DNA of 64,000 nt, taken from positions 2,074,501-2,138,500 of the forward strand of contig NZ_CP017415.1 of the NCBI RefSeq assembly GCF_001753245.1, in the 5' to 3' direction. Below are positions 51,757 through 60,920 of the stretch, in pieces (within the stretch, counting starts at the first letter, position 1; every line of letters begins with the position of its first letter). Origin of the DNA: Acidihalobacter yilgarnensis (GTDB lineage Bacteria > Pseudomonadota > Gammaproteobacteria > DSM-5130 > Acidihalobacteraceae). The notes beneath the pieces were generated by a model, which did not search any database, had not been told where the DNA came from, and saw nothing but the letters and a program-made list of their open reading frames with translations. The position numbers and the translations under genes were made by a program.

Positions 51757-53585
51757 CAGCGCCTGTCCTCGCCCACGATGGGAAAACGGGCCTTGACGAT
51801 CCGCCCGTCCGAAAAACGCGCGATGTAGTGCAGCGGCGGCAGACGCATCAGCAGGTCCGGCGTCACAAGGTCCACCTCTTGTTGCTCCAGCCCTTCGCTG
51901 TAGCCGCCGCCCCAGGCATCCCCGGGCGTCGGCTGTATCGACTGAGAGAAGCTGCGCTTGACCGAGCGCGCTTGATAGCGCGGCAGCGCCTTGGCCAGCA
52001 TCTCGGCAGTCTTCGGGTCCTGCAAGCCCAGAATGATGACGTTGTTGAGGTTGCCGATCTGCTGCAGGGCTTCCGGTTCTCCGCCCAGACGAACCACCAG
52101 ATCGGCCAAGGTCTGCGTCGCGATCAGCGTCCTAAATTTCGCGCTGCGTCCCTTGTTGAGCAGCTGCGTCAGCTGCTCGTTGCTGATCTCGGCCACTTCG
52201 TCCGCTAGGAGGTTGACCGTCGGACCGATGTCCCCGCTGTCGTAACGCTCACCGGCAAGCGCCGTCGTGTCGGCCAACAGAATCGAGCCGATCGCCGCGC
52301 CGATAATGGGGTCCGACATCGAGGACAACGACACATAGAGACCGCGTCCCTGCTTCACGATCTTGTCGATTGTGGTGATCTCGCGGGTATCGCCAGGCGT
52401 CACCACGGGCGACAGCAAGTCATCCAGCGGCGGCGTGGTCAGCATGGTCAGGATCGGCGTCAACGACACCACCATCTTGCTGAAATGTTCCTTGTCGTGA
52501 TTGAAGTCCTGGATCAAGCCATCGATTTCGGGGGAATGCCCACTGCCCTTGCCCTGCCGTCTGCTCAGCACGCGCTCGTAAAACTCGATGTATCCCTGTA
52601 CCTCCATGCCGGTCTTGGTCTTCGCATTGTTCACGTAGCCCATGTATTCCTCGGGCTGGGCGTATTGGGCGCACCAGGACTTGAGCACCTCGAGCACCAG
52701 GCCCGCAGAACCCATTTCCACCAGACGGCGCAGGGACATCAGGTTGGGTTTGCGACCCGCCAGCAGCTCGCCCTGCACCAGGTTGTTCAGGACTCGCCAG
52801 ACGAAGGCCTTGAACGTGCCGTCCGCCTCGACCAGCGCGGTGACTCGCGAGGCCACCTCTGTCGAGCGACTCCAGTTCGCCAGCGGGTCAAGACGCACCG
52901 AGGTCTCCGGACGGGAAGCCCGGAACGCCGCGAACTTCTCGGGTACACCCAATCTCGCATAGGTATCGCGCATCAGGTCTTCGAGATCATGGTCGCCCTT
53001 CGGATCGAACGCGATGACCGGTTCTCCGCGTAGTATCGCCTGCGTCAGAAAATGGTCGAATAGCCGGGTTTTGCCCTTGCCCGTCGAGCCCACGATGAGC
53101 ACATGCCCGTCCATCATGCGGTCGTTCAGCAGGACCGGCTTCGGCGCTTCGATCTGCTGTACCCACCCGGCGCTTTCGCGCCCATCGCGTTGTTTGAGAT
53201 TCAGCGTTTCGCCCAGTCCTCTGGCGGCTACAAAGCGGATCTTTTCGGCCGTCGTCGGCGTGATCTCGAATCCTTCGCCCAGCCAGGTCGAGTGCTGCGC
53301 CCTGGCCCAGGCGTACCATTGGTTGGCCCGCGATCTTGGCATGAACCACAGCGAGTCGATCTGCTTGAGGCGGTTTCTCGCGATTTCGAAGGGGCGCCCT
53401 TTCCAGTATCGGTATCCGGCCATGCCGAACGACCCGCAGGCAATGCTCAGCCCCAGCGTGGCTGGCAAGCGGGTTGCAACCGTCATTCCCAGCGTGCCCA
53501 AGCCGGAAACCACCCAGCCGACGGCCGCCTTGTATTCATAGGGTGCGCGGAACGGCGGTTCGTAACTCAGCGTATCGTTGTTCAT
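51756..53585 (-). CDS. traD: Conjugative coupling protein TraD (SXT/TOL type)
   Basis: Hexameric membrane ATPase that delivers the relaxase-DNA complex to the mating channel. The 609-residue protein has two N-terminal membrane helices (about 23-60), Walker A HVLIVGSTGKGKTRLFDHFL near residue 160, PVIAFDPKGDHDLEDLMRDT, Walker B-like NLLADEVAEISNEQLTQLLN and sensor LIATQTLADLVVRLG. Its ATG overlaps the traI stop (ATGA), forming traI-traD-DUF4400, as in SXT-like elements. Confidence 0.93.
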   Translation of the reverse strand: MNNDTLSYEPPFRAPYEYKAAVGWVVSGLGTLGMTVATRLPATLGLSIACGSFGMAGYRYWKGRPFEIARNRLKQIDSLWFMPRSRANQWYAWARAQHSTWLGEGFEITPTTAEKIRFVAARGLGETLNLKQRDGRESAGWVQQIEAPKPVLLNDRMMDGHVLIVGSTGKGKTRLFDHFLTQAILRGEPVIAFDPKGDHDLEDLMRDTYARLGVPEKFAAFRASRPETSVRLDPLANWSRSTEVASRVTALVEADGTFKAFVWRVLNNLVQGELLAGRKPNLMSLRRLVEMGSAGLVLEVLKSWCAQYAQPEEYMGYVNNAKTKTGMEVQGYIEFYERVLSRRQGKGSGHSPEIDGLIQDFNHDKEHFSKMVVSLTPILTMLTTPPLDDLLSPVVTPGDTREITTIDKIVKQGRGLYVSLSSMSDPIIGAAIGSILLADTTALAGERYDSGDIGPTVNLLADEVAEISNEQLTQLLNKGRSAKFRTLIATQTLADLVVRLGGEPEALQQIGNLNNVIILGLQDPKTAEMLAKALPRYQARSVKRSFSQSIQPTPGDAWGGGYSEGLEQQEVDLVTPDLLMRLPPLHYIARFSDGRIVKARFPIVGEDRR

Positions 53586-55378
53586 GATTTTTTCGCCTTC
53601 GCGGATGATTGAAGACGCGCGTAGCGCTTGTCCTTCTGCTTGCCGTTATCCAGCACGCCCGTCACGATCAAACCTTCGGATTCCAGCCAATCGACGATAG
53701 CGCCCTCGCCTTCGAACAAACGCCCCCAGGACTCGAACAAGACGACCGGAACGTAGCGTTGCGCCTTGATGTCCCGAACATCCTCCGTTTGATGACCTAT
53801 CCATTCGGCCAGCCAGTCGCGAGCCGCACTACGCGCGTACACGGGGCCGAAGCCGGACAGACGCACGCCTTTGCCGCCCTCGATGTCGTGTGCGATTTTC
53901 TTGCCTTCGGATTCGGCAAGGCCCCCTTCGACCAGATCCTTGGCGACTTGCAGCGGCGTCATGCCGTAGCCGGCAAAGGCTTCCGGATAGCGCAGATAGA
54001 CCGCGTCTTCGGCAAACACTAAGAGCGTTGAAGCCTTCACCCCGCTGGCAAGGTCTCCGAATACGGCTTCCGCCGCCGGGCATTCAAGCACCCGCTCGCG
54101 GAAGCTTTTGGCCTCCGGCGCCTGCGCCGTCTGGTGCGGCTTCTCCCCTCCTGCCGACGTATCCGGCGCGGCGGGTTCGCGGGCCTGGTCGGCCGCCTGC
54201 GGCGCCAGAGTATTGGTGGACTCGACCGCCTCGCCTGTAGGCTTCTCGTCGCCCAGCCATTCGCCGGCAACGCGCTCGCCTTCCACTTCTAGCGCGCCCG
54301 GCTTGAGCCTGACGCCCGCGATGGTCAATCCTTCCGGCAACCGATACCGCCAGGTAGGCGCCTCGTCAGGTCCCGCCTTGGCCGTACCCGTGTCCAGGAG
54401 CACATTGAGAATGGCGTCCGGCTGACGCATGACGCCCGGTATCCGGTGATTCGACAGCCAGTTTCCGATATCGCGCAACGCCTTGGGCCAAGCCAGCAGC
54501 ACATGATCGTCATGGGTACGCAGGCACACCTTGCCGCCGGGTTTCCATTCGCCGGTACGCAGCAGACTCCGCGCGGCATCCAGAATGTGCGATTCGGCCG
54601 CGACGCCGGGTATCCGGTGGTCTTCGTTCATCTGCCCGCGACGGGCAAGGTCCTGCGCCACCGATATCCTATCGGCTTCGAGAATGATTTCCGGCAACAA
54701 CCCCTGGGTTGCACCTGTCGTCACCGCGTCCACCAGTTGTAGCAAGGCGTCCTGTCCGCAGATTTCGCACAACCAGGCCATCTCGTCCGCGCCGGCCAGC
54801 CTCGGCAACATGACGGCGGCACCCAGCTTATGGCGATCCTCACGTCCAGACCGCCAGCGCAAGCGGTACCGCCGTTCCTTCCCAGCCGCGAGCCACGCAG
54901 TCAGGCTGCCCTTGACCGGATTCCAAAGATCGCCCGAGCGGTCGCCCACCACATCCACGTCCGTCAAGGGCTTCGCGCAATCGTGCAGCATCGCCCCGAT
55001 AACCGCTGCCCATCGCATGCCTTGCTGGTAACGTTTGCGGTCCGCGGACGGCACTTCCAGGCCCACCACTCGGCGATCGTAAAGCCCGGCCGCCGCCAGG
55101 GCCGCCTCGAGGCCGTGCCGCAGCAATCCGCCTGCGCCGTAATGATGATGTTCGCGCGAGGCCGGCAACAGATGTATCCAGCGGGCATAGCGACGAATGA
55201 CCGGCTGGTAGTGGCGAACCCATACGTCCGGCGATTCGCCCACCCCCTGCTCCAGTGCGATCAGCAGCTCACGCTGCGTCGCCAGTAATTTGTGCTCCGA
55301 TATTGCAGGAATGCCCTGCTCCACCGGCGGCCAGCGCGGCGGCTCTGTGATATCCGTTTCAAGGGAGATATTCGACAT
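53582..55378 (-). CDS. traI: MOBH-family conjugative relaxase TraI
   Basis: Nicks the transfer origin to start conjugation. The 598-residue protein from ATG 55378 has the TraI_2 domain with HD-type metal residues: HHHYGAGGLLRHGLEAALAA near residue 85 and AAVIGAMLHDCAKPLTDVDV near 130, characteristic of MOBH relaxases; a proline- and acid-rich linker (about 385-430); and a C-terminal winged-helix-like DUF1528-type region (LRYPEAFAGYGMTPLQVAKD). No SD is obvious; the start could be a little further upstream. Transfer origin not identified. Confidence 0.9.
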   Translation of the reverse strand: MSNISLETDITEPPRWPPVEQGIPAISEHKLLATQRELLIALEQGVGESPDVWVRHYQPVIRRYARWIHLLPASREHHHYGAGGLLRHGLEAALAAAGLYDRRVVGLEVPSADRKRYQQGMRWAAVIGAMLHDCAKPLTDVDVVGDRSGDLWNPVKGSLTAWLAAGKERRYRLRWRSGREDRHKLGAAVMLPRLAGADEMAWLCEICGQDALLQLVDAVTTGATQGLLPEIILEADRISVAQDLARRGQMNEDHRIPGVAAESHILDAARSLLRTGEWKPGGKVCLRTHDDHVLLAWPKALRDIGNWLSNHRIPGVMRQPDAILNVLLDTGTAKAGPDEAPTWRYRLPEGLTIAGVRLKPGALEVEGERVAGEWLGDEKPTGEAVESTNTLAPQAADQAREPAAPDTSAGGEKPHQTAQAPEAKSFRERVLECPAAEAVFGDLASGVKASTLLVFAEDAVYLRYPEAFAGYGMTPLQVAKDLVEGGLAESEGKKIAHDIEGGKGVRLSGFGPVYARSAARDWLAEWIGHQTEDVRDIKAQRYVPVVLFESWGRLFEGEGAIVDWLESEGLIVTGVLDNGKQKDKRYARLQSSAKAKKS

Positions 55379-55439
55379 GCACAACAGCATAAACGCAGGC
55401 TGCTACCGATAAATCTCCGAATGTTCTCCCTGAGCACGG

Positions 55440-55532
55440 TTATTCGGTGATTTCCTTGCCCTCTATATGGCGCATGCTGATTTCAACGGACTTGGATTTG
55501 CGTTCTCTGCGATTCGGGTATCGTCTGTTCAT
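55440..55532 (-). CDS. Very short basic ORF upstream of traI
   Basis: 30 residues: MNRRYPNRRERKSKSVEISM then RHIEGKEITE. Plausible as a real peptide or as the 3' end of a longer gene cut by the IS605 element that ends near 55545. SD weak. Function unknown. Confidence 0.3.
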   Translation of the reverse strand: MNRRYPNRRERKSKSVEISMRHIEGKEITE

Positions 55533-55586
55533 CGCTCATTACGGACCCGCAGCGGGGGTTAATCCGCTGGGCCAGCCGGCGGTGCC

Positions 55587-57065
55587 CTAACACCGTCTGT
55601 CTCTGGCACGAATGCCAAAGCTGGCGGGCAATGGCCCGCCCTTCGCCGCTTGAACAGCACCGGACACCGCTTTCCCCAGCAGCGATTCCACAGCGCACCA
55701 ACCCTTGCGGGCTGATTCGGTGTCCAGTTTCCAAACGCCACCGTCCTCAAGGACATGCAGCGCCAGATACGCACTATACAAATCCCGCTGCGCACGCACG
55801 CCGCACGCGCAATCGTGCCAGCGCTTGCTCAACGGTTTCTTCACCACAGTCCCGCATTGACAGCTTTGCGAGAGTTTCGTGGTCCGGGTCGGAAATTCGA
55901 TTATCTCGCCGCCGGCGCTTGCAGCCTTGCGACGTAGGTGCTCCATGAATTCTCCGGGCGCCCGGTCGCGGACACTCTTGCCGAACATCCGCTGAAAGGC
56001 TTTGTAGCTTAACTTTTCGGCCATGACCGTATCGCCCAAGGCGATAACGTGATTTGCCAGCCTGCCGTGCTCCGAGCGCCGGTAAGCGGCCAGCAATCGG
56101 TGCAATTCTCGCCGTTGGGCGCGCAGACGCAGGTAGCCGTTGGTGAACACCCATTGCAGACGCCGGCCATTTGCCGACTTTTTGATGGTTCCGTCCTTGT
56201 TGTAATTATCCGGATTCGACCCACGCTTCGACCGATCCATGGCCCGTTGTATTCTGCGAATCGCTTTTTGCAGATTGGGCACGTTGGCGCAGAACTGCGT
56301 CAGAAAGGCGTCTGTATCGCTGACGGCGGCGATGGTGGACGGGCCGATGTCGATGGCACTTTTCCCTGGGCGTACGGTTTTTTTATCTTTCCACTTTGGA
56401 ACTCCAGCAAGGATCAACTGCACGAACCAGCGGGTCTTGCCATTCAGTATCCGTCGTACCAGGCGGCAGTATTTGACCGAGTTTTGCAGGGCAAATGCCT
56501 GGACACCGTGTGTATCTTTACAGTCGTAAATTGCCTTGAGTTTGAGTCCGTTCCATTCCAGATGATCGTTGCGCCAGCGCAGGCCGGTCGCGTTGCTCTT
56601 GCCCTCCATGGACGCCAGCGACTTCCACTTGGGTTTGAAGCGGGGTCGGCCACCCGTGCGGAACTGATAGCGTTGTGCAGCCTTGAATGCCCGTGTGCCG
56701 ATTTTCCGGGTGGCGTGGGCATCCAGATGTTCTCCAATCCAGCAAGCATTCTTGCACTGCGTGGCATAGGCTTGCAGGTCGTAATCCGTAAAGCCAATCG
56801 CTTTGGTGATCAGCGAAAACTCGGTGGCGCGTGCTTTTTGTTCGGGGGAACCCGGCTTTCCTTTGGTCATCTTCCGAGCCGCTTGCCAGACCCTGGATTG
56901 CTTCATGAGATCCAGTCGCCGTAGCGCCTCGCCCAGCACCGCGTTATAGAGCTGTCGGCCCGCCTCAAAACGCACGCTGAGCATCCGGCTTTCGTGTGGG
57001 TTTGCCACCAAGGGCAACTCCAGAACGAAAGTGGGTTTCCCAGACCGGGCGCGCGGCTTAGACAT
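55587..57065 (-). CDS. tnpB: TnpB RNA-guided nuclease (IS605 element), long form
   Basis: 492 residues from ATG 57065 (MSKPRARSGKPTFVLELPLV), longer than common 400-residue TnpBs. RuvC D in KSAIDIGPSTIAAVSDTDAF, E in VMAEKLSYKAFQRMFG, zinc ribbon CQCGTVVKKPLSKRWHDCAC, final D in RAQRDLYSAYLALHV. Residues are retained although GPST replaces the usual GxxxxA context. A linker with GSNPDNYNKDGTIKKSANGR is a family trait of the long type. Its guide RNA would overlap the 3' end (about 55560-55720). Confidence 0.9.
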   Translation of the reverse strand: MSKPRARSGKPTFVLELPLVANPHESRMLSVRFEAGRQLYNAVLGEALRRLDLMKQSRVWQAARKMTKGKPGSPEQKARATEFSLITKAIGFTDYDLQAYATQCKNACWIGEHLDAHATRKIGTRAFKAAQRYQFRTGGRPRFKPKWKSLASMEGKSNATGLRWRNDHLEWNGLKLKAIYDCKDTHGVQAFALQNSVKYCRLVRRILNGKTRWFVQLILAGVPKWKDKKTVRPGKSAIDIGPSTIAAVSDTDAFLTQFCANVPNLQKAIRRIQRAMDRSKRGSNPDNYNKDGTIKKSANGRRLQWVFTNGYLRLRAQRRELHRLLAAYRRSEHGRLANHVIALGDTVMAEKLSYKAFQRMFGKSVRDRAPGEFMEHLRRKAASAGGEIIEFPTRTTKLSQSCQCGTVVKKPLSKRWHDCACGVRAQRDLYSAYLALHVLEDGGVWKLDTESARKGWCAVESLLGKAVSGAVQAAKGGPLPASFGIRARDRRC

Positions 57066-57465
57066 GCTTTTGCTGCTCGATGTACTGTTTGACGATTTCC
57101 AGCGGTGCACCACCTACGGTGGAAACGAAATAACTGTTGGTCCAGAGGCTGGGCAGCCGGGTACGGCACCAGCGAAACTCCTGGCGCAGCAGGCGCGAAG
57201 AGCGACCCTTGATCAATTTAACCAGATGATGCACCCCAAACTGCGGGTCTACTTCGACCAGCAGATGCACATGGTCTGGCATGACTTCCATCTCCAGTAT
57301 CTCGCTGTCCGTCTCGGAACACACCTGCTGTATAATCCACTTGAGTCGCGCATCAGCGCCGTTCACCAGCACGTCTCGTCGGTACTTCGGGCACCATACA
57401 ACGTGGTACATACAAGAAAAAACCACGTTTCGATTCGATTTATAGGTAACCTTGTATTCTGACAT
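57058..57465 (-). CDS. tnpA: IS200/IS605 Y1 transposase TnpA
   Basis: 135 residues. HUH single-strand transposase: CMYHVVWCPKYRRDVLV, the HUH motif in MPDHVHLLVEVDP, and catalytic tyrosine in APLEIVKQYIEQQK. Moves single-stranded DNA during replication without target duplication. Length and motifs normal, likely active. Confidence 0.94.
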   Translation of the reverse strand: MSEYKVTYKSNRNVVFSCMYHVVWCPKYRRDVLVNGADARLKWIIQQVCSETDSEILEMEVMPDHVHLLVEVDPQFGVHHLVKLIKGRSSRLLRQEFRWCRTRLPSLWTNSYFVSTVGGAPLEIVKQYIEQQKHV

Positions 57466-57552
57466 GTGTATATTATAAAAGTTGAGTATCAGATAATAAA
57501 CTGTATGCCGCTCACCCCATGTCTAAAGCCAGGGGCTTGCGCGGCAATTTAG

Positions 57553-57885
57553 GTCACTTCTGGGCGTATTCCGCGCAACTTTCTTGACCTGCCGCATGGA
57601 TGCGCCTCGCAAAGCGCCTATAAAGCGGCTGCGAAGGCGGCTGGCCTGCCGGTTCACGGTGCGCCGTTTCCCGCTAAACTGGCCGAGTTTTTCATCAAGT
57701 TCCTGACGGTCGAGGGAGACCTGGTTGCGGACTTTATGGCCGGGTCGCTGACGGTGCCCGTCATGGCCGAATTGCTGGGGCGTCACTGGATCGCCTCTGA
57801 TTTGATTTGGGAATATCTAGCCGGCGGCGCCCTGCGTTTTCCGGGGGCAGCACTGACCCCGCAATTTCAAGCATGCGGAGCCTAA
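57553..57885 (+). pseudogene. C-terminal fragment of a DNA methyltransferase
   Basis: An open frame without start, from just inside the IS605 border to TAA 57885: SGRIPRNFLDLPHGCASQSA, YKAAAKAAGLPVHGAPFPAK, LAEFFIKFLTVEGDLVADFM, AGSLTVPVMAELLGRHWIAS. This matches the C-terminal part of cytosine-N4/adenine-N6 methyltransferases (FPxxLxEFFIKFLTxxGDLVxDxFAGSxTT); DPFAG is replaced by DFMAG. The 5' part was lost, presumably with the IS605 insertion. Confidence 0.7.
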
Positions 57886-58086
57886 GTGTTAATTATTAAC
57901 GGAGCATGATTGATGCCGAGGTTTACGCAAAAAGCATTGATGCGAGATATTGTGTACGGCGCTATTGGCGACCGGAGAGAATATCTAAATTTGGTTTCCG
58001 GCGGCAGTAAAGATGACTTCGCCGAAGCAACACATGAGCTAGAGATGGTCTGCGGTTTGCGCGGAAAAACGCTCCGACGGGCATTA

Positions 58087-59177
58087 CTCAGCAGTCAGTA
58101 ATATAGGCAACACTTGGGTGCCTGAAGAACGAGCGGATCAGATTCGGCTGTGCGGCCATGTTGGCGAGTTGAAACTGGATGCGATCTTCCAGACGCTCTC
58201 CGGCCCGCAACGGCCGGCGGGCATTGCCCGTGCGCTTGGCGTGGCTCCAGACCAGCTCGTCGGGATTGAGTTCGGGGGCATAGCCGGGCAGGAAGTGCAA
58301 CGTCAACTTGCCCTTTGACTTGGCGACATACGTTTTGACGGCGCGGGTCTTGTGCGCAGGCAGATTATCGAGGATCAGATGCAACGGCTTGCGTCGGCCG
58401 CGCATCAGGCGCTGTAGGAAGGTCACGAACAGGTCGCCGTTCAAGCCGCCTTTGTAAGTCGCGAACCAGAACGCCCCCTTGGCACTGACCGCCGAGGCGG
58501 CACTGATCCCTTGACGCTGTCCGGGCACCGAGACGACCGGCGTGTGTCCTTTGGCGCCCCATGTCTTGCCATGCACCGAGTCGGCACGAAAACCTGACTC
58601 GTCCCAAAAATAGATATCGGCCTTGTCCCGCTTGGCTTGGCGGGCAATCGCCGGATAGGTTTCCCGTTGCCAGCGCTCGATCGCGTCAGGGTCCCTCTGA
58701 TACGCACGCTGGAGTGGCTTTTGCGCAGTCAAGCCGACCCGCGCCAGCAACGCGCCCACTGAGGCCAAGCTCAGCGAAACGCCCAATCGCTGTGCGATCA
58801 GTTCGCGCACGATCTGGCGTGTCCATAAACCGAAGTCGAAGCCATACTGCCGCGGGTTCTTGCCGTTGACCCACCGGAACACTTGCCGTCCTTGGGCATC
58901 GGTCAACTTCCGGCGCCGCCCGGGGGCCCGCCGCAACTGCAGGGCCCGCTTGCCTTGGCCGCGCCCGCGCGCCTTCAGCCGTACCTTGTACGCCCAAGTC
59001 CGGTGCATCCCGAACGACGCCGAGACCGCTGCCGGCGATTCGCCTTCCACCATCCGCTCCAGCGCCATGAAGCGCATCGCTTCCAGCGTCTCGCGGGTCA
59101 ATGTCCGTCCATCGTTCTTCATACCCAATTATGACCGAAGTCGACGCCATTTGTTCCCTAATCTACTGACTTATGAG
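58087..59177 (-). mobile_element. IS630-family insertion sequence, copy 2 (family A)
   Basis: 1091 bp, same ends and length as copy 1, inverted orientation, between TA duplicates at 58085-58086 and 59178-59179. Sits inside the gene starting at 57913. Confidence 0.93.
58088..59122 (-). CDS. IS630-family transposase (copy 2)
   Basis: 344 residues, same product as copy 1 with V for A in ERMVEGES, R for Q in GKRALQL and R for H in KTRAVKTYV. DDE residues as in copy 1 (FWDESGF, ILDNLPAHK, PELNPDEL). Intact, so either copy could be the source of the other. Confidence 0.95.
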   Translation of the reverse strand: MKNDGRTLTRETLEAMRFMALERMVEGESPAAVSASFGMHRTWAYKVRLKARGRGQGKRALQLRRAPGRRRKLTDAQGRQVFRWVNGKNPRQYGFDFGLWTRQIVRELIAQRLGVSLSLASVGALLARVGLTAQKPLQRAYQRDPDAIERWQRETYPAIARQAKRDKADIYFWDESGFRADSVHGKTWGAKGHTPVVSVPGQRQGISAASAVSAKGAFWFATYKGGLNGDLFVTFLQRLMRGRRKPLHLILDNLPAHKTRAVKTYVAKSKGKLTLHFLPGYAPELNPDELVWSHAKRTGNARRPLRAGERLEDRIQFQLANMAAQPNLIRSFFRHPSVAYITDC

Positions 59178-59374
59178 TAAACGATAGTCCCGAGGCACTT
59201 TTCTTGGCATGTGTTTGTACTGAAACCTGGTATGAAGGTCTTGCCACTGGTGGCACAGATGAAATTAGCCGTGATGCTGCCAAGAGTTACAAAGCCATCA
59301 AAAAATTTCGGCATGTTTATTTTGGGAAAAGTCGATTGGAAATCATGCTGGAGAGGGCGGAGAGTGTTTCTTTA

Positions 59375-60499
59375 TAGATTCGGCACGCAAATAATACGAA
59401 CTATCAAGTAATTGTCATGTCGAATTTTGCATGGACAAACAAGACGCAAGAAAACTGGATCCGGCGGCGCAATACGAACTGCGCAAGCAGGTTATCCGGG
59501 CATGGAAACGCGGGCGCAATCGAGTTCAGATCAGCGAAGAGATTGGTTTGAGCTACGTTGCGGTCTGCAACATCGTCAAGCGCTACCGCGCGAGCGAAGA
59601 CAAAGGCATCAGCGCACTGGCTCCTGCACGACGAGGGCGTCGCGAAGGAGAATCCCGCACGCTCACGGCAGAACAGGAAACACACCTGCAGCGCCTGATC
59701 TGCGAGAAGCGCCCGGAACAGTTAAAGATGGTGTTCGCCTTGTGGAGCCGGGCTGCGGTCATGCAACTGGTCGAGCGCGAATGCGGCATCAAGCTATCCG
59801 TACGGGGTGTTGGCAATTACCTCAAGCGCTGGGGATTCACCCCGCAAAAGCCGATCAAGAAGGCTTACGAGCAACGTCCGGAGGCAGTTCAGAACTGGCT
59901 GGAAGAGGAATACCCCGCTATCGAGAAACGCGCCAAGACTGAGGGTGCCGAGATTCATTGGGGCGACGAGACGGCGGTGGTGAACACCGATGTACGTGGT
60001 CGCAGCTACGCACCGGCTGGAAAAACACCGGTGACTTTTGCGGTGGGCGGCACGCGCCAGAAACTGTCGATGATCGCCACCGTGACCAACCAGGGCAAGA
60101 CGCGCTGGATGATTATTGATGAGGCGTTCAATGCGGACAGGCTCATCGAATTTTTGGGTGCTTTGATCAAAGACGCGGGACGCAAAGTGTTTTTGATTCT
60201 CGACAATCTGCGGGTACACCACAGCAAGGTGGTTAAGGCCTGGGTTGCTGATCGCACAGACAAGATCGAGTTGTTTTACCTGCCCAGCTACAGTCCTGAA
60301 CTGAACCCGGAGGAGCGGCTCAATGCGGATTTGAAACAAGCGATTTATACAAAAGTGCCGGCGCGCACCAAAGCCAAACTGAAGGCCGCAACCGCCGAAT
60401 AGAGGCAGACCTTGGAGGGCTCGCCAGAGCGCGTCAAAATGTATTTCCAGGACTCGCGCGTGAAGTATGCCGCTTAATACTATTTGCTGGCCGGATCAA
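59375..60499 (+). mobile_element. IS630-family insertion sequence, family B copy 1
   Basis: Imperfect terminal inverted repeats: TAGATTCGGCACGCAAATAA on the left, TTGATCCGGCCAGCAAATAG on the right (read inward), with TA at 59373-59374 and 60500-60501. It is inserted at the last codons of the gene from 57913. Confidence 0.8.
59431..60477 (+). pseudogene. IS630-family transposase (family B) with nonsense codon
   Basis: Frame gives 323 residues (MDKQDARKLDPAAQYELRKQ; D in IHWGDETAVVNTDVRG; D in FLILDNLRVHHSKVVKAWV; E in YSPELNPEERLNADLKQA) and stops at TAG 60400-60402, after which RQTLEGSPERVKMYFQDSRV and KYAA follow in frame to a TAA. Copy 2 (62489) reads YMQTLEG at the same place, so the stop is a mutation. 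DDE residues precede it, so partial activity cannot be excluded. Confidence 0.85.
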
Positions 60500-60534
60500 T
60501 AAGGTTGTGAATTAGTGGAGAACGGAGAACCGAT

Positions 60535-60900
60535 ATGCCTGACGAAATGATGCCTATTCAGCCTGTGCGTGATGGTAGATTTGTGTCGAATCGTATCGTC
60601 GAAAAGTTGCTGGAGCTGGAGGTTGCGCCGATCGATTTGAACGACATAGCCGCTATGAATTTTTCCCAAGCTGAGCGCGAACAGTTCGCTCAGTTGATTG
60701 GGTACTCACTTAGCGGATTTTCAGAGCTTAGCTATGTGAGTGACTAAACCTACGCTGTGGCGTGCAAGGTTGCCGGGGGCAAGAGTGAGTGCGAGTCCCG
60801 CAATGAGGCACTGAGAGAGCAGTTGGACGAGATTCGGCGCGGACTGCGAATTGCCGCTGCCGGGGCATTTAGAGTCCAGCCAGACGACTTGGTTGTTTGA
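60535..60900 (+). pseudogene. Small mobile-element gene with one nonsense codon
   Basis: Reads MPDEMMPIQPVRDGRFVSNR, IVEKLLELEVAPIDLNDIAA, FSQAEREQFAQLIGYSLSGF, SELSYVSD then TAA at 60745-60747, and in the same frame TYAVACKVAGGKSECESRNE and LREQLDEIRRGLRIAAAGAF to TGA 60900. From memory, related small proteins read YVSDETY here, so GAA probably mutated to TAA. The unbroken product would be 121 residues. Function unknown. SD GGAGAA. Confidence 0.7.
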
Positions 60901-60920
60901 TTGGATAACGTGGAGCAGGA

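Larger units (their letters stand above)
55545..57540 (-). mobile_element. IS200/IS605-family element (tnpA plus tnpB)
   Basis: Y1 transposase and TnpB genes overlap by 8 bp. End hairpins typical of the family: CAGCGG-ATTAACC-CCGCTG near 55550-55569 and an imperfect CCCC...GGGG stem around 57513-57535. Ends approximate. Beyond the left end lies only the 3' part of a DNA methyltransferase gene. Confidence 0.85.
57913..60510 (+). pseudogene. Small gene interrupted by two IS630-type insertions
   Basis: Joining 57913-58086, 59180-59374 and 60502-60510, with one TA kept at each insertion, restores one frame: MPRFTQKALMRDIVYGAIGD, GLRGKTLRRAL, NDSPEALFLACVCTETWYEG, LATGGTDEISRDAAKSYKAI, KKFRHVYFGKSRLEIMLERA, ending ESVSLRL. 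About 125 residues, helical, function unknown. SD GGAG before ATG 57913. Confidence 0.72.
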
